DNA of 34,405 nt. Origin: Hyphococcus sp. (GTDB lineage: Bacteria > Pseudomonadota > Alphaproteobacteria > Caulobacterales > Parvularculaceae). The notes beneath the pieces were generated by a model, which was not told where the DNA came from, made no database searches, and saw nothing but the letters and a program-made list of their open reading frames with translations. Both the position numbers and the translations under genes were made by a program. The stretch is from the NCBI GenBank assembly GCA_021776345.1, contig JAJFGC010000011.1, positions 1-34,405 of the forward strand, written 5' to 3'. Positions 17,262-24,352 of this stretch are shown here, in pieces. The stretch's first letter is position 1. Every line of letters starts with the position of its first letter.

Positions 17262-17888
17262 ATGATGAGCATTGAGCTGATAACCGCCCTCGCCGCTTTT
17301 GCCTTCGTGATGTCAATCACGCCTGGCCCCAACAACCTGATGCTGATGGCGTCTGGCGCCAATTTCGGCGTCCTGCGCACGATCCCGCATATGCTGGGCG
17401 TAGGCATCGGCTTCACCTTGATGATCGTCTTAGTCGGCGCAGGCATCATCCAGATCTTTGACAGGTTTCCGACTAGCTATACGATTCTTAAAATCGCGAG
17501 CGTCGGCTATCTGACCTACCTCGCCTGGAAGCTCGCAACAGCAGCGCCGACTGCGACTACAAGTAATGCACAGACGGAAAACACCAAACCGCTAAGCTTT
17601 ATTCAGGCAGCGCTGTTTCAGTGGGTGAACCCGAAAGCCTGGGCGATGGCGCTCACCGCCGTCAGCGTTTACACCGTTCCTACCGCGCCAGTTCTGAGCT
17701 TGCTGCTCGTTGCGATGATCTTTGGCATGATCAACTTGCCGTCAGTGAGCGCATGGACGCTTGCCGGCTCACAGCTGCGGCGCTTCCTTAGTGACCCGGT
17801 AAAGCTGCGCATCTTCAATATAAGCTGCGCGCTTCTTCTGCTCGCAACGCTGTACCCGATTTTGTTCAGCACAGGGAATGCTGGATAA
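17262..17888 (+). CDS. LysE family translocator (amino acid exporter)
   Basis: A 208-residue inner-membrane protein with about six hydrophobic segments. The N-terminal motif SITPGPNNLMLMASGANFG is the hallmark of the LysE/RhtB family, which exports amino acids or related metabolites; FQWVNPKAWAMAL in the middle is also typical. Starts at 17262 and 17265 are adjacent; the upstream open frame from 17136 runs through the divergent regulator gene and is rejected. Export of the amino acid sensed by the neighbouring Lrp-type protein is inferred. It is convergent with valS, with 11 bases between the stops. Confidence 0.93.
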   Translation: MMSIELITALAAFAFVMSITPGPNNLMLMASGANFGVLRTIPHMLGVGIGFTLMIVLVGAGIIQIFDRFPTSYTILKIASVGYLTYLAWKLATAAPTATTSNAQTENTKPLSFIQAALFQWVNPKAWAMALTAVSVYTVPTAPVLSLLLVAMIFGMINLPSVSAWTLAGSQLRRFLSDPVKLRIFNISCALLLLATLYPILFSTGNAG

Positions 17889-17899
17889 GCAAGCAACGC

Positions 17900-20728
17900 T
17901 TAAAGCCCGCTGAGCCTATCCATCGCTGCTTTCAGCTTTTTGATTTGTGTTTCAAAATCGGCGCGGCGGGTGTGCTGTTCGTCAACGACTTCTTTCGGCG
18001 CGCGCTCGACAAAGTTTTTATTTGCAAGCTTCCTATCGATGCCATCGATCTCTTTGGTCACTTTCGCGATCTCTTTGTCGAGGCGGGCTTTTTCCGCGTC
18101 AAGGTCGATAACCTCGCCAAGCGGCAACCCGACGATCGTCTCGCCATGCACAATCTGGACAGCGCCTTTCGGCGGCGGCGCTTCGGCAATTTCCGATAGC
18201 CGCGCAAGACGGCTCAACACATCCCGATGGGTGTTGAAGCGGTCACTCGCATCGCCGCCGGAGAACACCATCGGTACCTTCGCGCCAGCGGGTACGTTCA
18301 TTTCCTGACGGACCGACCGAATAGCCGTGATAAGGTCAATCACCCAGTTCATTTCCTCCGACGCAGCCTTATTGGTCAGTGCGGTGTCGGCCGTCGGCCA
18401 GGCGGCCGAGATGAGGCGATCGCGCTTTGCGAACGCGCCCCATAGCTCTTCGGAGATAAACGGCATGAACGGGTGAAGAAGTTTCAAAATCTGATCGAGC
18501 GCCCAGGCGGCTGTCGCGCGGGTTTCCGCTTTTGCGCCCTCATCCTCGCCCATAAAAGTCGGCTTTGAGAGCTCAAGAAACCAGTCACAAAAAACGTTCC
18601 ATGAGAATTTATAGATGGCCCCTGCCGCATCGTTGAAGCGGTATGCTTCCAGTTCGCGCGTCACATCGGCAGCGCATTGGTTGGCTTCGTGAACAATCCA
18701 CTGATTGAGTTTTGCCTTCACGTTCGAAGGGGCGAAACTATCAACCGGTTTGCATTCATTCATTTCGCAAAAGCGCGCCGCGTTCCAAAGCTTGGTGCCG
18801 AAATTACGGTAGCCCTCAACTCGCGATTCCGAGAGCCGGACATTGCGGCCATGGGCGGCCTGCGCACACAGTGTAAAGCGCAGCGCATCGGCGCCGAACT
18901 GGTCGATCAGGACAAGCGGATCAATGCCGTTGCCTTTCGACTTCGACATTTTCTGGCCGTGCTCATCCACCACCAGCCCGTGGATATAAATCTCCGGGAA
19001 CGGAATTTCCTTTTGCGCGTAAAGCCCCATCATCATCATCCGGGCAACCCAAAAAAAGATAATGTCGAACGCGGTGACCAGAACCGTGTTTGGATAGTGG
19101 GTTTTCAGTTCCGCCGTTTCATCCGGCCAGCCAAGCGTTGAGAATGGCCAAAGGGCGGACGAGAACCATGTGTCGAGGACATCCTCGTCTTGGTAAATTA
19201 CAACCGGTGATTTGTAATCATGCGTTTCCTCGCGAAGTAAATTTCGCTTAAGGTATTCAGCATTATCAGCTGCAACAGCCGGGATATGGCCATAATATTT
19301 TGTAGCTTGCTGCACCGCTTCTTCCGAGGTAACCGCTACAAAACCAATTTCTTGCCTAAAGTCCACTGACCCATCGATTATCATAGGCCCATACCATGCC
19401 GGTATCCTGTGCCCCCACCATAGCTGGCGGGAAACACACCACGGCTCGATATTGTTCATCCATTGGAAATAGGTCTTGGCCCAGTTTTCCGGCACGAATT
19501 TCGTCTCGCCGCTTTCCACGGCTTTGATCGCCGGTTTGGCCAGCTCCTTCGCGTCGACATACCACTGATCGGTGAGCATCGGCTCGATGACGACGCCGGA
19601 GCGATCACCAAAGGGCTGCATGATCTTTTTATCTTCCGTTGCAATCAGGCGGCCTTCCGCATCAAGATCGGCAACCACCGCCTTGCGCGCCTCAAACCGG
19701 TCCATGCCGCGATATTTCTCCGGCACCGGGTTATCTTCCGCATCGTCGCTGCGCATTTGCGCCTTGGTGTCGAACAGAACATACATCGGGATGTCATTAC
19801 GCTTGGCGACCTGATAATCGTTAAAGTCATGGGCGCCGGTGATCTTCACGGCGCCGGAGCCAAAATCCGGGTCCGGGTGGTCATCGGTAATGATCGGAAT
19901 ATAGCGATCCGCCAGCGGCAGCAGGCAGCGTTTACCGACAATCGGCGCGTAACGCGTGTCCGACGGGTGCACCGCCACCGCACCATCACCGAGCATCGTC
20001 TCGGGCCGGGTTGTCGCAATAGAAATGTAGTCCCGCGTCTCACGAAGCGTTATTTTGCCGTCTTCATCTTTTTCGACATATTCGTAGGTCTCGCCATTTT
20101 CCAGCGGATATTTGAAATGCCAGAAATGGCCGTCAACTTCCGTGTTCTCAACTTCGAGGTCAGAGATCGCCGTTTCGAATTTCGGATCCCAATTAACCAG
20201 CCGCTTATCGCGATAGATCAGGCCGTCATTATAAAGATCAACAAAGACCTTCATTACAGCCTTGACCATCTGGTCGTCAGATGAACCATTGTCGCCCATG
20301 GTGAAGCGCTCGCGCGACCAATCGCAGGTTGCGCCGAGACGTTTCAACTGGTTGATAATTTCGCCGCCGGACTCATGGCGCCATTTCCAGACTTTTTCGA
20401 CAAACGCTTCGCGGCCGATCGCCGTGCGCTTTGGTTCCTGGCGCTCCATCATCTGGCGCTCGACGACCATCTGCGTTGCAATGCCTGCGTGATCCGTCCC
20501 CGGCTGCCATAGAACAGACCGCCCGCGCATCCGCTCGAACCGCGAGAGCACATCCTGCAGCGTATTGTTGAGCGCATGGCCCATATGGAGGGAGCCGGTG
20601 ACATTGGGCGGCGGAATGACGATCGTAAACGGATCGCCCTCGCCCGACGGTTTAAAGGCCCCAGAACTTTCCCAGGCCTCATAAATCCGGCGCTCAGCCT
20701 CTTCAAAGTTGAAATTCTTCTCGAGCAT
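17900..20728 (-). CDS. valS: Valine-tRNA ligase
   Basis: A 942-residue class I aminoacyl-tRNA synthetase that charges tRNA-Val in the cytosol. The HIGH-type motif appears as PPPNVTGSLHMGH (39-51) and the KMSKS loop at 593-597. The editing domain lies between them, followed by the anticodon-binding domain and a C-terminal coiled coil rich in Lys/Glu (about 880-940). Length is normal. It follows popZ on the same strand, but an intrinsic terminator lies between, so a promoter of its own in 20729-20810 is likely. Confidence 0.98.
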   Translation of the reverse strand: MLEKNFNFEEAERRIYEAWESSGAFKPSGEGDPFTIVIPPPNVTGSLHMGHALNNTLQDVLSRFERMRGRSVLWQPGTDHAGIATQMVVERQMMERQEPKRTAIGREAFVEKVWKWRHESGGEIINQLKRLGATCDWSRERFTMGDNGSSDDQMVKAVMKVFVDLYNDGLIYRDKRLVNWDPKFETAISDLEVENTEVDGHFWHFKYPLENGETYEYVEKDEDGKITLRETRDYISIATTRPETMLGDGAVAVHPSDTRYAPIVGKRCLLPLADRYIPIITDDHPDPDFGSGAVKITGAHDFNDYQVAKRNDIPMYVLFDTKAQMRSDDAEDNPVPEKYRGMDRFEARKAVVADLDAEGRLIATEDKKIMQPFGDRSGVVIEPMLTDQWYVDAKELAKPAIKAVESGETKFVPENWAKTYFQWMNNIEPWCVSRQLWWGHRIPAWYGPMIIDGSVDFRQEIGFVAVTSEEAVQQATKYYGHIPAVAADNAEYLKRNLLREETHDYKSPVVIYQDEDVLDTWFSSALWPFSTLGWPDETAELKTHYPNTVLVTAFDIIFFWVARMMMMGLYAQKEIPFPEIYIHGLVVDEHGQKMSKSKGNGIDPLVLIDQFGADALRFTLCAQAAHGRNVRLSESRVEGYRNFGTKLWNAARFCEMNECKPVDSFAPSNVKAKLNQWIVHEANQCAADVTRELEAYRFNDAAGAIYKFSWNVFCDWFLELSKPTFMGEDEGAKAETRATAAWALDQILKLLHPFMPFISEELWGAFAKRDRLISAAWPTADTALTNKAASEEMNWVIDLITAIRSVRQEMNVPAGAKVPMVFSGGDASDRFNTHRDVLSRLARLSEIAEAPPPKGAVQIVHGETIVGLPLGEVIDLDAEKARLDKEIAKVTKEIDGIDRKLANKNFVERAPKEVVDEQHTRRADFETQIKKLKAAMDRLSGL

Positions 20729-20810
20729 GCCCTGTCAGCCCACTTCTATTGCGATTGCGAAAGCCGGTTTACGCGCCGGCGGCAATTTCCTCAACAGTTC
20801 CCGCGTCACC

Positions 20811-20842
20811 CAACAAAAAAGCCGGCCCCGAAAGGCCGGCTT
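20811..20842 (-). terminator. Rho-independent terminator of popZ
   Basis: AAGCCGGCC (20819-20827) pairs perfectly with 20834-20842 around a six-base loop. Read on the minus strand, the stem is followed by a run of six T (20820 to 20815). It lies 27 bases beyond the popZ stop and before valS, separating the two transcripts. Confidence 0.88.
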
Positions 20843-20869
20843 ATTGATAAAACCAATTGCCTTCTGGGC

Positions 20870-21364
20870 TCAGCGACGCCGTCTCGCCACGCGCTGGACT
20901 TCCTCTTCGACCTTCTCCTCAACGATTGATGGCAGATTAGCGTCGAGCCATTCCTTGATCATCGGGTTGAGCATGCCGACCACGATGTCCTCAAGCGTAT
21001 GCCCCGGGCCGTCCGAAACCCGCACAGTCTGCGATAAGGCATGAAAGGCGCTCGACGCCGCTTCCGCTGATGAGGTGTCGAGGATTGCTTCGTCTTCAAT
21101 GGCAGAGGCCACATTTTTCTTAATCATTTCAACGTCTTCCGTTTCCAAATGGGGGTGCGCGTCATCCTGGTCCAAATAGCGCTGCGGCGCCGGCGCCGCT
21201 TGAACGGGTGACGGTGTTGATTGTGTTGGCTTTTTGACCAAGGAGGGTGCTGATGGCTGAGCCGGCGCGGCTTCCGCTGCTGGCTCCTCTTCATCCTCGG
21301 AAATGATCCGACGTATAGACGCCAGGATTTCCTCCATACTCGGTTCGGGTTGTGCGTTTTCCAT
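20870..21364 (-). CDS. popZ: Polar organizing protein PopZ (DUF2497)
   Basis: A 164-residue acidic protein. The conserved N-terminal helix SMEEILASIRRIISEDE (9-25) and the C-terminal helical block (about 125-160: LEDIVVGMLNPMIKEWLD...) match PopZ, separated by a Pro/Ala/Gln-rich spacer (30-75). PopZ self-assembles into a ribosome-free polar matrix that anchors the chromosome origin through ParB and recruits cell-cycle signalling proteins. Caulobacter PopZ is of similar length and also lies beside valS, supporting the call. The tolC gene is upstream on the same strand with a 115-base gap, in which I saw no CtrA site. Confidence 0.92.
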   Translation of the reverse strand: MENAQPEPSMEEILASIRRIISEDEEEPAAEAAPAQPSAPSLVKKPTQSTPSPVQAAPAPQRYLDQDDAHPHLETEDVEMIKKNVASAIEDEAILDTSSAEAASSAFHALSQTVRVSDGPGHTLEDIVVGMLNPMIKEWLDANLPSIVEEKVEEEVQRVARRRR

Positions 21365-21479
21365 GAACAGGCGTCCTGTTAGAAGTCGTACAAATCACGC
21401 AAATGGTGGAGCGACCGCTGTTGATCTCCCCGTTTTCAAGCGCTTCGTCCTAGTTATCAAGACCTTCCTTGCGCGAAGG

Positions 21480-22856
21480 TTAACGGCGCAGTGATTCGAG
21501 CAATTCGCCGTCATATTCAATATTGTTGTTCAGCTCAACAATACCAACCGCCTCTGGCGTCAGCAACCCGATCGCCGCGAGAACCGCATAGGCCGCGGCC
21601 TGCGCGTCTCTCTTGGCGCGAACGAGCGTGACTTCGGCATTCAGGAGTTCCTGTTCTGCGTCCAGGACGTCGAGCGTCGTTCTCGTGCCAAGGTGCGCTT
21701 CTTGTGTGACGCCTTTGAGCGCCAGCCCGTTCGCCTCAACCCCGACTTCAGCAGACTTGATAACAGCTTGAGCAACAAAAAGCTGCGCCCACGCCGCCGT
21801 GACGTTTTCTGCGACCTGGCGTCTGGTTTCATCAACGCGTGAACGCTCGCTGTTATAGAGCGCCTTTGCCTCGCGGATTCGCGAGTAATTAATACCGCCT
21901 GAAAAAATAGGAACGGTGGCCCGCGCGCCAAAACTAAATTCCTCGCTTTGCCTGACAAAGAAGTTTGGCTCTTCCGCATACTGATAGCCAGTAGTGAGTG
22001 AGATAGAGGGGGACAGCGCGCTTCTGGCGATAGCGACTTGTCGGCGAGCCGCTTCCATTTGCTCGCGCGATGCAATCAACATCGGCGCAAATTCAAGAGC
22101 GATAGCTTGCGCATCTTCAACACTATCGGGCACCGCCGGCAGGGTTTCGACCGGTTCAAGGTCTCCGGGCAGTTGTCCGACGAGGCGAGCGTATACAGCC
22201 CGCGCAATCGCAAGTTGGCCACGCGCATTGGTTAAGTCTGCCTGCGCAGCGGCAAGACGCGCATCCGCCTGGGCCACGTCGGTGCGCGTAATTTCACCAA
22301 CATCAAATCGCGCACGAGCCATTTCCTGTTGACGTAACAAAACATCGACATTTTTGGCGTTGAGGCCAAAGATCGCCATGTTTAACTGAACATCGAAATA
22401 GGCGCTTGCGACGTCGCGCAAAACTTGTTGTTCCACGGACACAAGCTGGGCGCCGCCGGCGCGAACGCGGGCGCCTGCCTGTTTGATTGCGTTATAATTG
22501 CGAAATCCGGTAAAGACCGGCTGCTCCGCATTGACGCCCAGCGCGAGCGGTTGAAATTCCGTCGACTGCGATTCTGGCACTGGATCGGGATCGCTTGGGT
22601 CAACGTTAAATAGCGACGCATTGGTCTGGTCGACGTTTTGAATGCTGGCGGAACCGGAAATCTGCGGCAACGCCCCGGCCCACGCTTGGGATTTCAGTTC
22701 GCGTGTCGCCTTCAGCCGGGCGCGCTCAGCGCGTATTGTCGGGTTCGTCTGATAGGCAAGCGACAATGCATCTTTGAGCGTTTCACTCTGCGCTGGAGCG
22801 AATATTCCGCTTAAGACCATCATGGCGGCGAAAAAACTAACGGTCGCGGGGCGCAA
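21480..22856 (-). CDS. tolC: TolC family outer-membrane channel
   Basis: A 458-residue outer-membrane channel used by tripartite efflux pumps and type I secretion. After a signal peptide (about 1-24, ending APAQS), two similar halves show the TolC alpha-helical barrel pattern, e.g. LSLAYQTNPTIRAERARLKA and LDVLDAEQELLNAEVTLVRAKRD. I place the start at a TTG (22856) because GAGGAG lies six bases upstream and the signal peptide then begins properly; the frame is open to 22934 but the extra 26 residues do not look like export signal. It lies between pcm and popZ, an order known from Caulobacter relatives. Confidence 0.92.
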   Translation of the reverse strand: MRPATVSFFAAMMVLSGIFAPAQSETLKDALSLAYQTNPTIRAERARLKATRELKSQAWAGALPQISGSASIQNVDQTNASLFNVDPSDPDPVPESQSTEFQPLALGVNAEQPVFTGFRNYNAIKQAGARVRAGGAQLVSVEQQVLRDVASAYFDVQLNMAIFGLNAKNVDVLLRQQEMARARFDVGEITRTDVAQADARLAAAQADLTNARGQLAIARAVYARLVGQLPGDLEPVETLPAVPDSVEDAQAIALEFAPMLIASREQMEAARRQVAIARSALSPSISLTTGYQYAEEPNFFVRQSEEFSFGARATVPIFSGGINYSRIREAKALYNSERSRVDETRRQVAENVTAAWAQLFVAQAVIKSAEVGVEANGLALKGVTQEAHLGTRTTLDVLDAEQELLNAEVTLVRAKRDAQAAAYAVLAAIGLLTPEAVGIVELNNNIEYDGELLESLRR

Positions 22857-22965
22857 AGTTCTCTCCTCGATTAAATCATCGTGCCAGAGGCAAGCATCAA
22901 TAGCGTGAACCAGCCTTAAGCCAGATGCTCGCATATCATTGTTAATGTTTTTTATTGATTGACGG

Positions 22966-22979
22966 AATTCAACTGAATT
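22966..22979. promoter_or_regulatory. Short dyad upstream of tolC
   Basis: AATTCA and TGAATT arms with a two-base spacer, about 110 bases before the tolC start, in the pcm-tolC gap. It could be an operator or a chance A/T-rich palindrome. Confidence 0.25.
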
Positions 22980-23005
22980 TAGCAGCTATGAGGCCACGCC
23001 GACGC

Positions 23006-23662
23006 TCAAAAACTAAAGGATTTTGGCTTTTCAAATCCGGGCACTACGGCGCTTGTCGCCGCGTCAAAATATTCGGTGAACGCAAAAGTATCGCCGCTGC
23101 GGCAATATAGCCCGCCACGTGAGACGCCGTTTTTGCGAACAATCGCCGCCAACCGACCCCCATCTTTCAGTTGCGCCAGCAAGGCGTCCGGCTGTTGCTC
23201 GATCGCGCCGCCGCCAATGAATATCAAATCGAATGGTCCTTGCTTTAATGCCCCCACCCATGGCTCACTGGTAATCACCGCCGCATTAGAAAGACCAAGC
23301 GACAGCAGGTTTTCCTGAGCTGTGGCGGCAAGAGCCTCATTGTTCTCGATAGAAACCACCATTTCGGCAAGTTGCGAGAGAACGGCTGTCGAGTAGCCGC
23401 TGCCGCAGACTGCATTCAAGATAATATCGTCCGGCTCCGGCGCAGCCACCGCTACTAATTTTGCAAAATCGCGCGCCCGCAGGAGGCGCCGCCCTTCGGC
23501 GTAAACGACTTCCCGCTCAATATAGGCTTGCTCTCTTAGCTCTACAGGTAAGAAAAGCTCGCGAGGCGTTGTTTCCATCGCCAATTGAATGCGAATATCC
23601 GTGACATCATTTGGCCGCACCTGACTGTCGACCATGTGCCGCCGCGCTGCTTGGTAGTCCAT
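23006..23662 (-). CDS. pcm: Protein-L-isoaspartate O-methyltransferase
   Basis: A 218-residue SAM-dependent methyltransferase of the PCMT family, which methylates isoaspartyl residues to repair aged proteins. The N-terminal MDYQAARRHMVDSQVRPNDVTD is typical of the alphaproteobacterial branch. Motif I reads LNAVCGSGYSTAVL (82-95) instead of the canonical VLEIGTGSGY, and ENNEALAATAQENL follows. GGGGAIEQQPDAL-like residues form the later substrate region. The ATG at 23662 has GAGGGCGAA upstream; the longer frame to 23779 overlaps a promoter-like region and is rejected. It lies upstream of tolC on the same strand with a 149-base gap. Confidence 0.88.
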   Translation of the reverse strand: MDYQAARRHMVDSQVRPNDVTDIRIQLAMETTPRELFLPVELREQAYIEREVVYAEGRRLLRARDFAKLVAVAAPEPDDIILNAVCGSGYSTAVLSQLAEMVVSIENNEALAATAQENLLSLGLSNAAVITSEPWVGALKQGPFDLIFIGGGAIEQQPDALLAQLKDGGRLAAIVRKNGVSRGGLYCRSGDTFAFTEYFDAATSAVVPGFEKPKSFSF

Positions 23663-23740
23663 TTCGCCCTCGGATACTGGATAATCTTCACAGCGGCATA
23701 GCGCCGTCCAGCCCCAATCGCAACGCGATAAATTCTCCTT

Positions 23741-23769
23741 TTGACCCGGGCGAGCGCCCACGCTATGAG
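23741..23769 (+). promoter_or_regulatory. Sigma-70-type promoter for tRNA-Cys
   Basis: TTGACC (23741-23746) and TATGAG (23764-23769) are separated by exactly 17 bases and lie 41 bases before the mature tRNA. Both boxes fit the housekeeping consensus reasonably well. Transcription should start near 23776. Confidence 0.6.
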
Positions 23770-23784
23770 AACCGCCCACTCTGG

Positions 23785-23802
23785 AGCCCTCTGGGGCTTT
23801 TT
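23785..23802 (+). terminator. Terminator-like hairpin in the tRNA-Cys leader
   Basis: AGCCC pairs with GGGCT around a four-base loop (TCTG), followed directly by a run of five T ending at 23802. It lies between the predicted promoter and the tRNA. It could attenuate, guide 5' processing, or be a weak end of upstream read-through. Confidence 0.4.
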
Positions 23803-23810
23803 ACGAGGAC

Positions 23811-23884
23811 GGCCACGTGGCGGAGTGGTGACGCAGCGGCCTACAAAGCCGTATACGCCGGTTCGATTCCGGCCGTGGCCTCCA
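23811..23884 (+). tRNA. tRNA-Cys with ACA anticodon
   Basis: A complete 74-base cloverleaf with encoded CCA. The acceptor stem GGCCACG/CGTGGCC is perfect, the D stem is GCG/CGC, the anticodon stem GCGGC/GCCGT, the T stem GCCGG/CCGGC. The discriminator base is U73, a key cysteine identity element, and the anticodon arm and variable loop match alphaproteobacterial tRNA-Cys except that the loop reads CTACAAA where CTGCAAA (GCA) is expected. The anticodon is therefore ACA. No intron or extra arm is seen. Identity as Cys is well supported by sequence, and the A34 is what is odd. Confidence 0.9.
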
Positions 23885-24352
23885 TCTCTAACCAGCTGTC
23901 GTTTAGAGGGCGCCAATCGATCGGCTCAACCTAAATGACGCCCTGTCGAATCCCCGCCGCGCTCGTCTACAAAACCAAAGTCAGAAGCGCCCGGTCCGCG
24001 CCAGCGCTTGTCAATAACACCAGTATTTTTGGATTGCTTAGGCCCCGACAGAAAATCCCATCAGCTTTTGGCGCCACCAATGTGGCGGGAAAATCACATG
24101 TCAACGCAGTTTAATAACAGTTTACCCCAATAACAGGCTTTTAGCCGCCAAAACCGGCCAATTAAACCGAATTTTGTTAATCGGCGACCTTATATTCCGA
24201 CGTATATTAACCATGATGATATGCGCAAAAGGTAGCTTGTCCGCTAAACCATCGGGCGTTCATCGCATCCGCCGAACCGCCCGCCGAATATAGCTTGAAG
24301 TTAGGACGCGGTGCGGACAAGTAACGCTAAAACAAAACTATGAGGGGACACG
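23885..24352. other. Gene-free stretch before the efflux operon
   Basis: 468 bases with no convincing gene. The first part has a weak hairpin with CTCTAA/TTAGAG arms after the tRNA. A TTAA-N7-TTAC element at 24111-24125 is a near match to a CtrA box. The last part (24236-24321) can fold into a nested stem-loop structure just before the efflux genes, listed separately. Confidence 0.6.
24236..24321 (+). promoter_or_regulatory. Foldable leader upstream of the efflux operon
   Basis: CTTGTCCGC (24236-24244) and GCGGACAAG (24313-24321) are exact complements 68 bases apart. Inside them CGGGCG (24253-24258) pairs with CGCCCG (24278-24283). The outer arm ends 31 bases before the start codon. The arms could fold in mRNA or be two halves of a protein-binding site. 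Confidence 0.4.

Noticed and set aside
19463-20284. 273-residue plus-strand open frame
   Set aside because: It lies antisense to valS in the synthetase core and has no family features.
23811-23884. Reading the tRNA as tRNA-Val (TAC)
   Set aside because: This would need a shifted loop without U33; the normal seven-base loop gives U33 and anticodon ACA, and U73 plus the arm sequence support Cys.
24111-24125. TTAA-N7-TTAC as a CtrA site before the efflux operon
   Set aside because: One base off the consensus and 228 bases from the start codon; such near matches are frequent in A/T-rich gaps.
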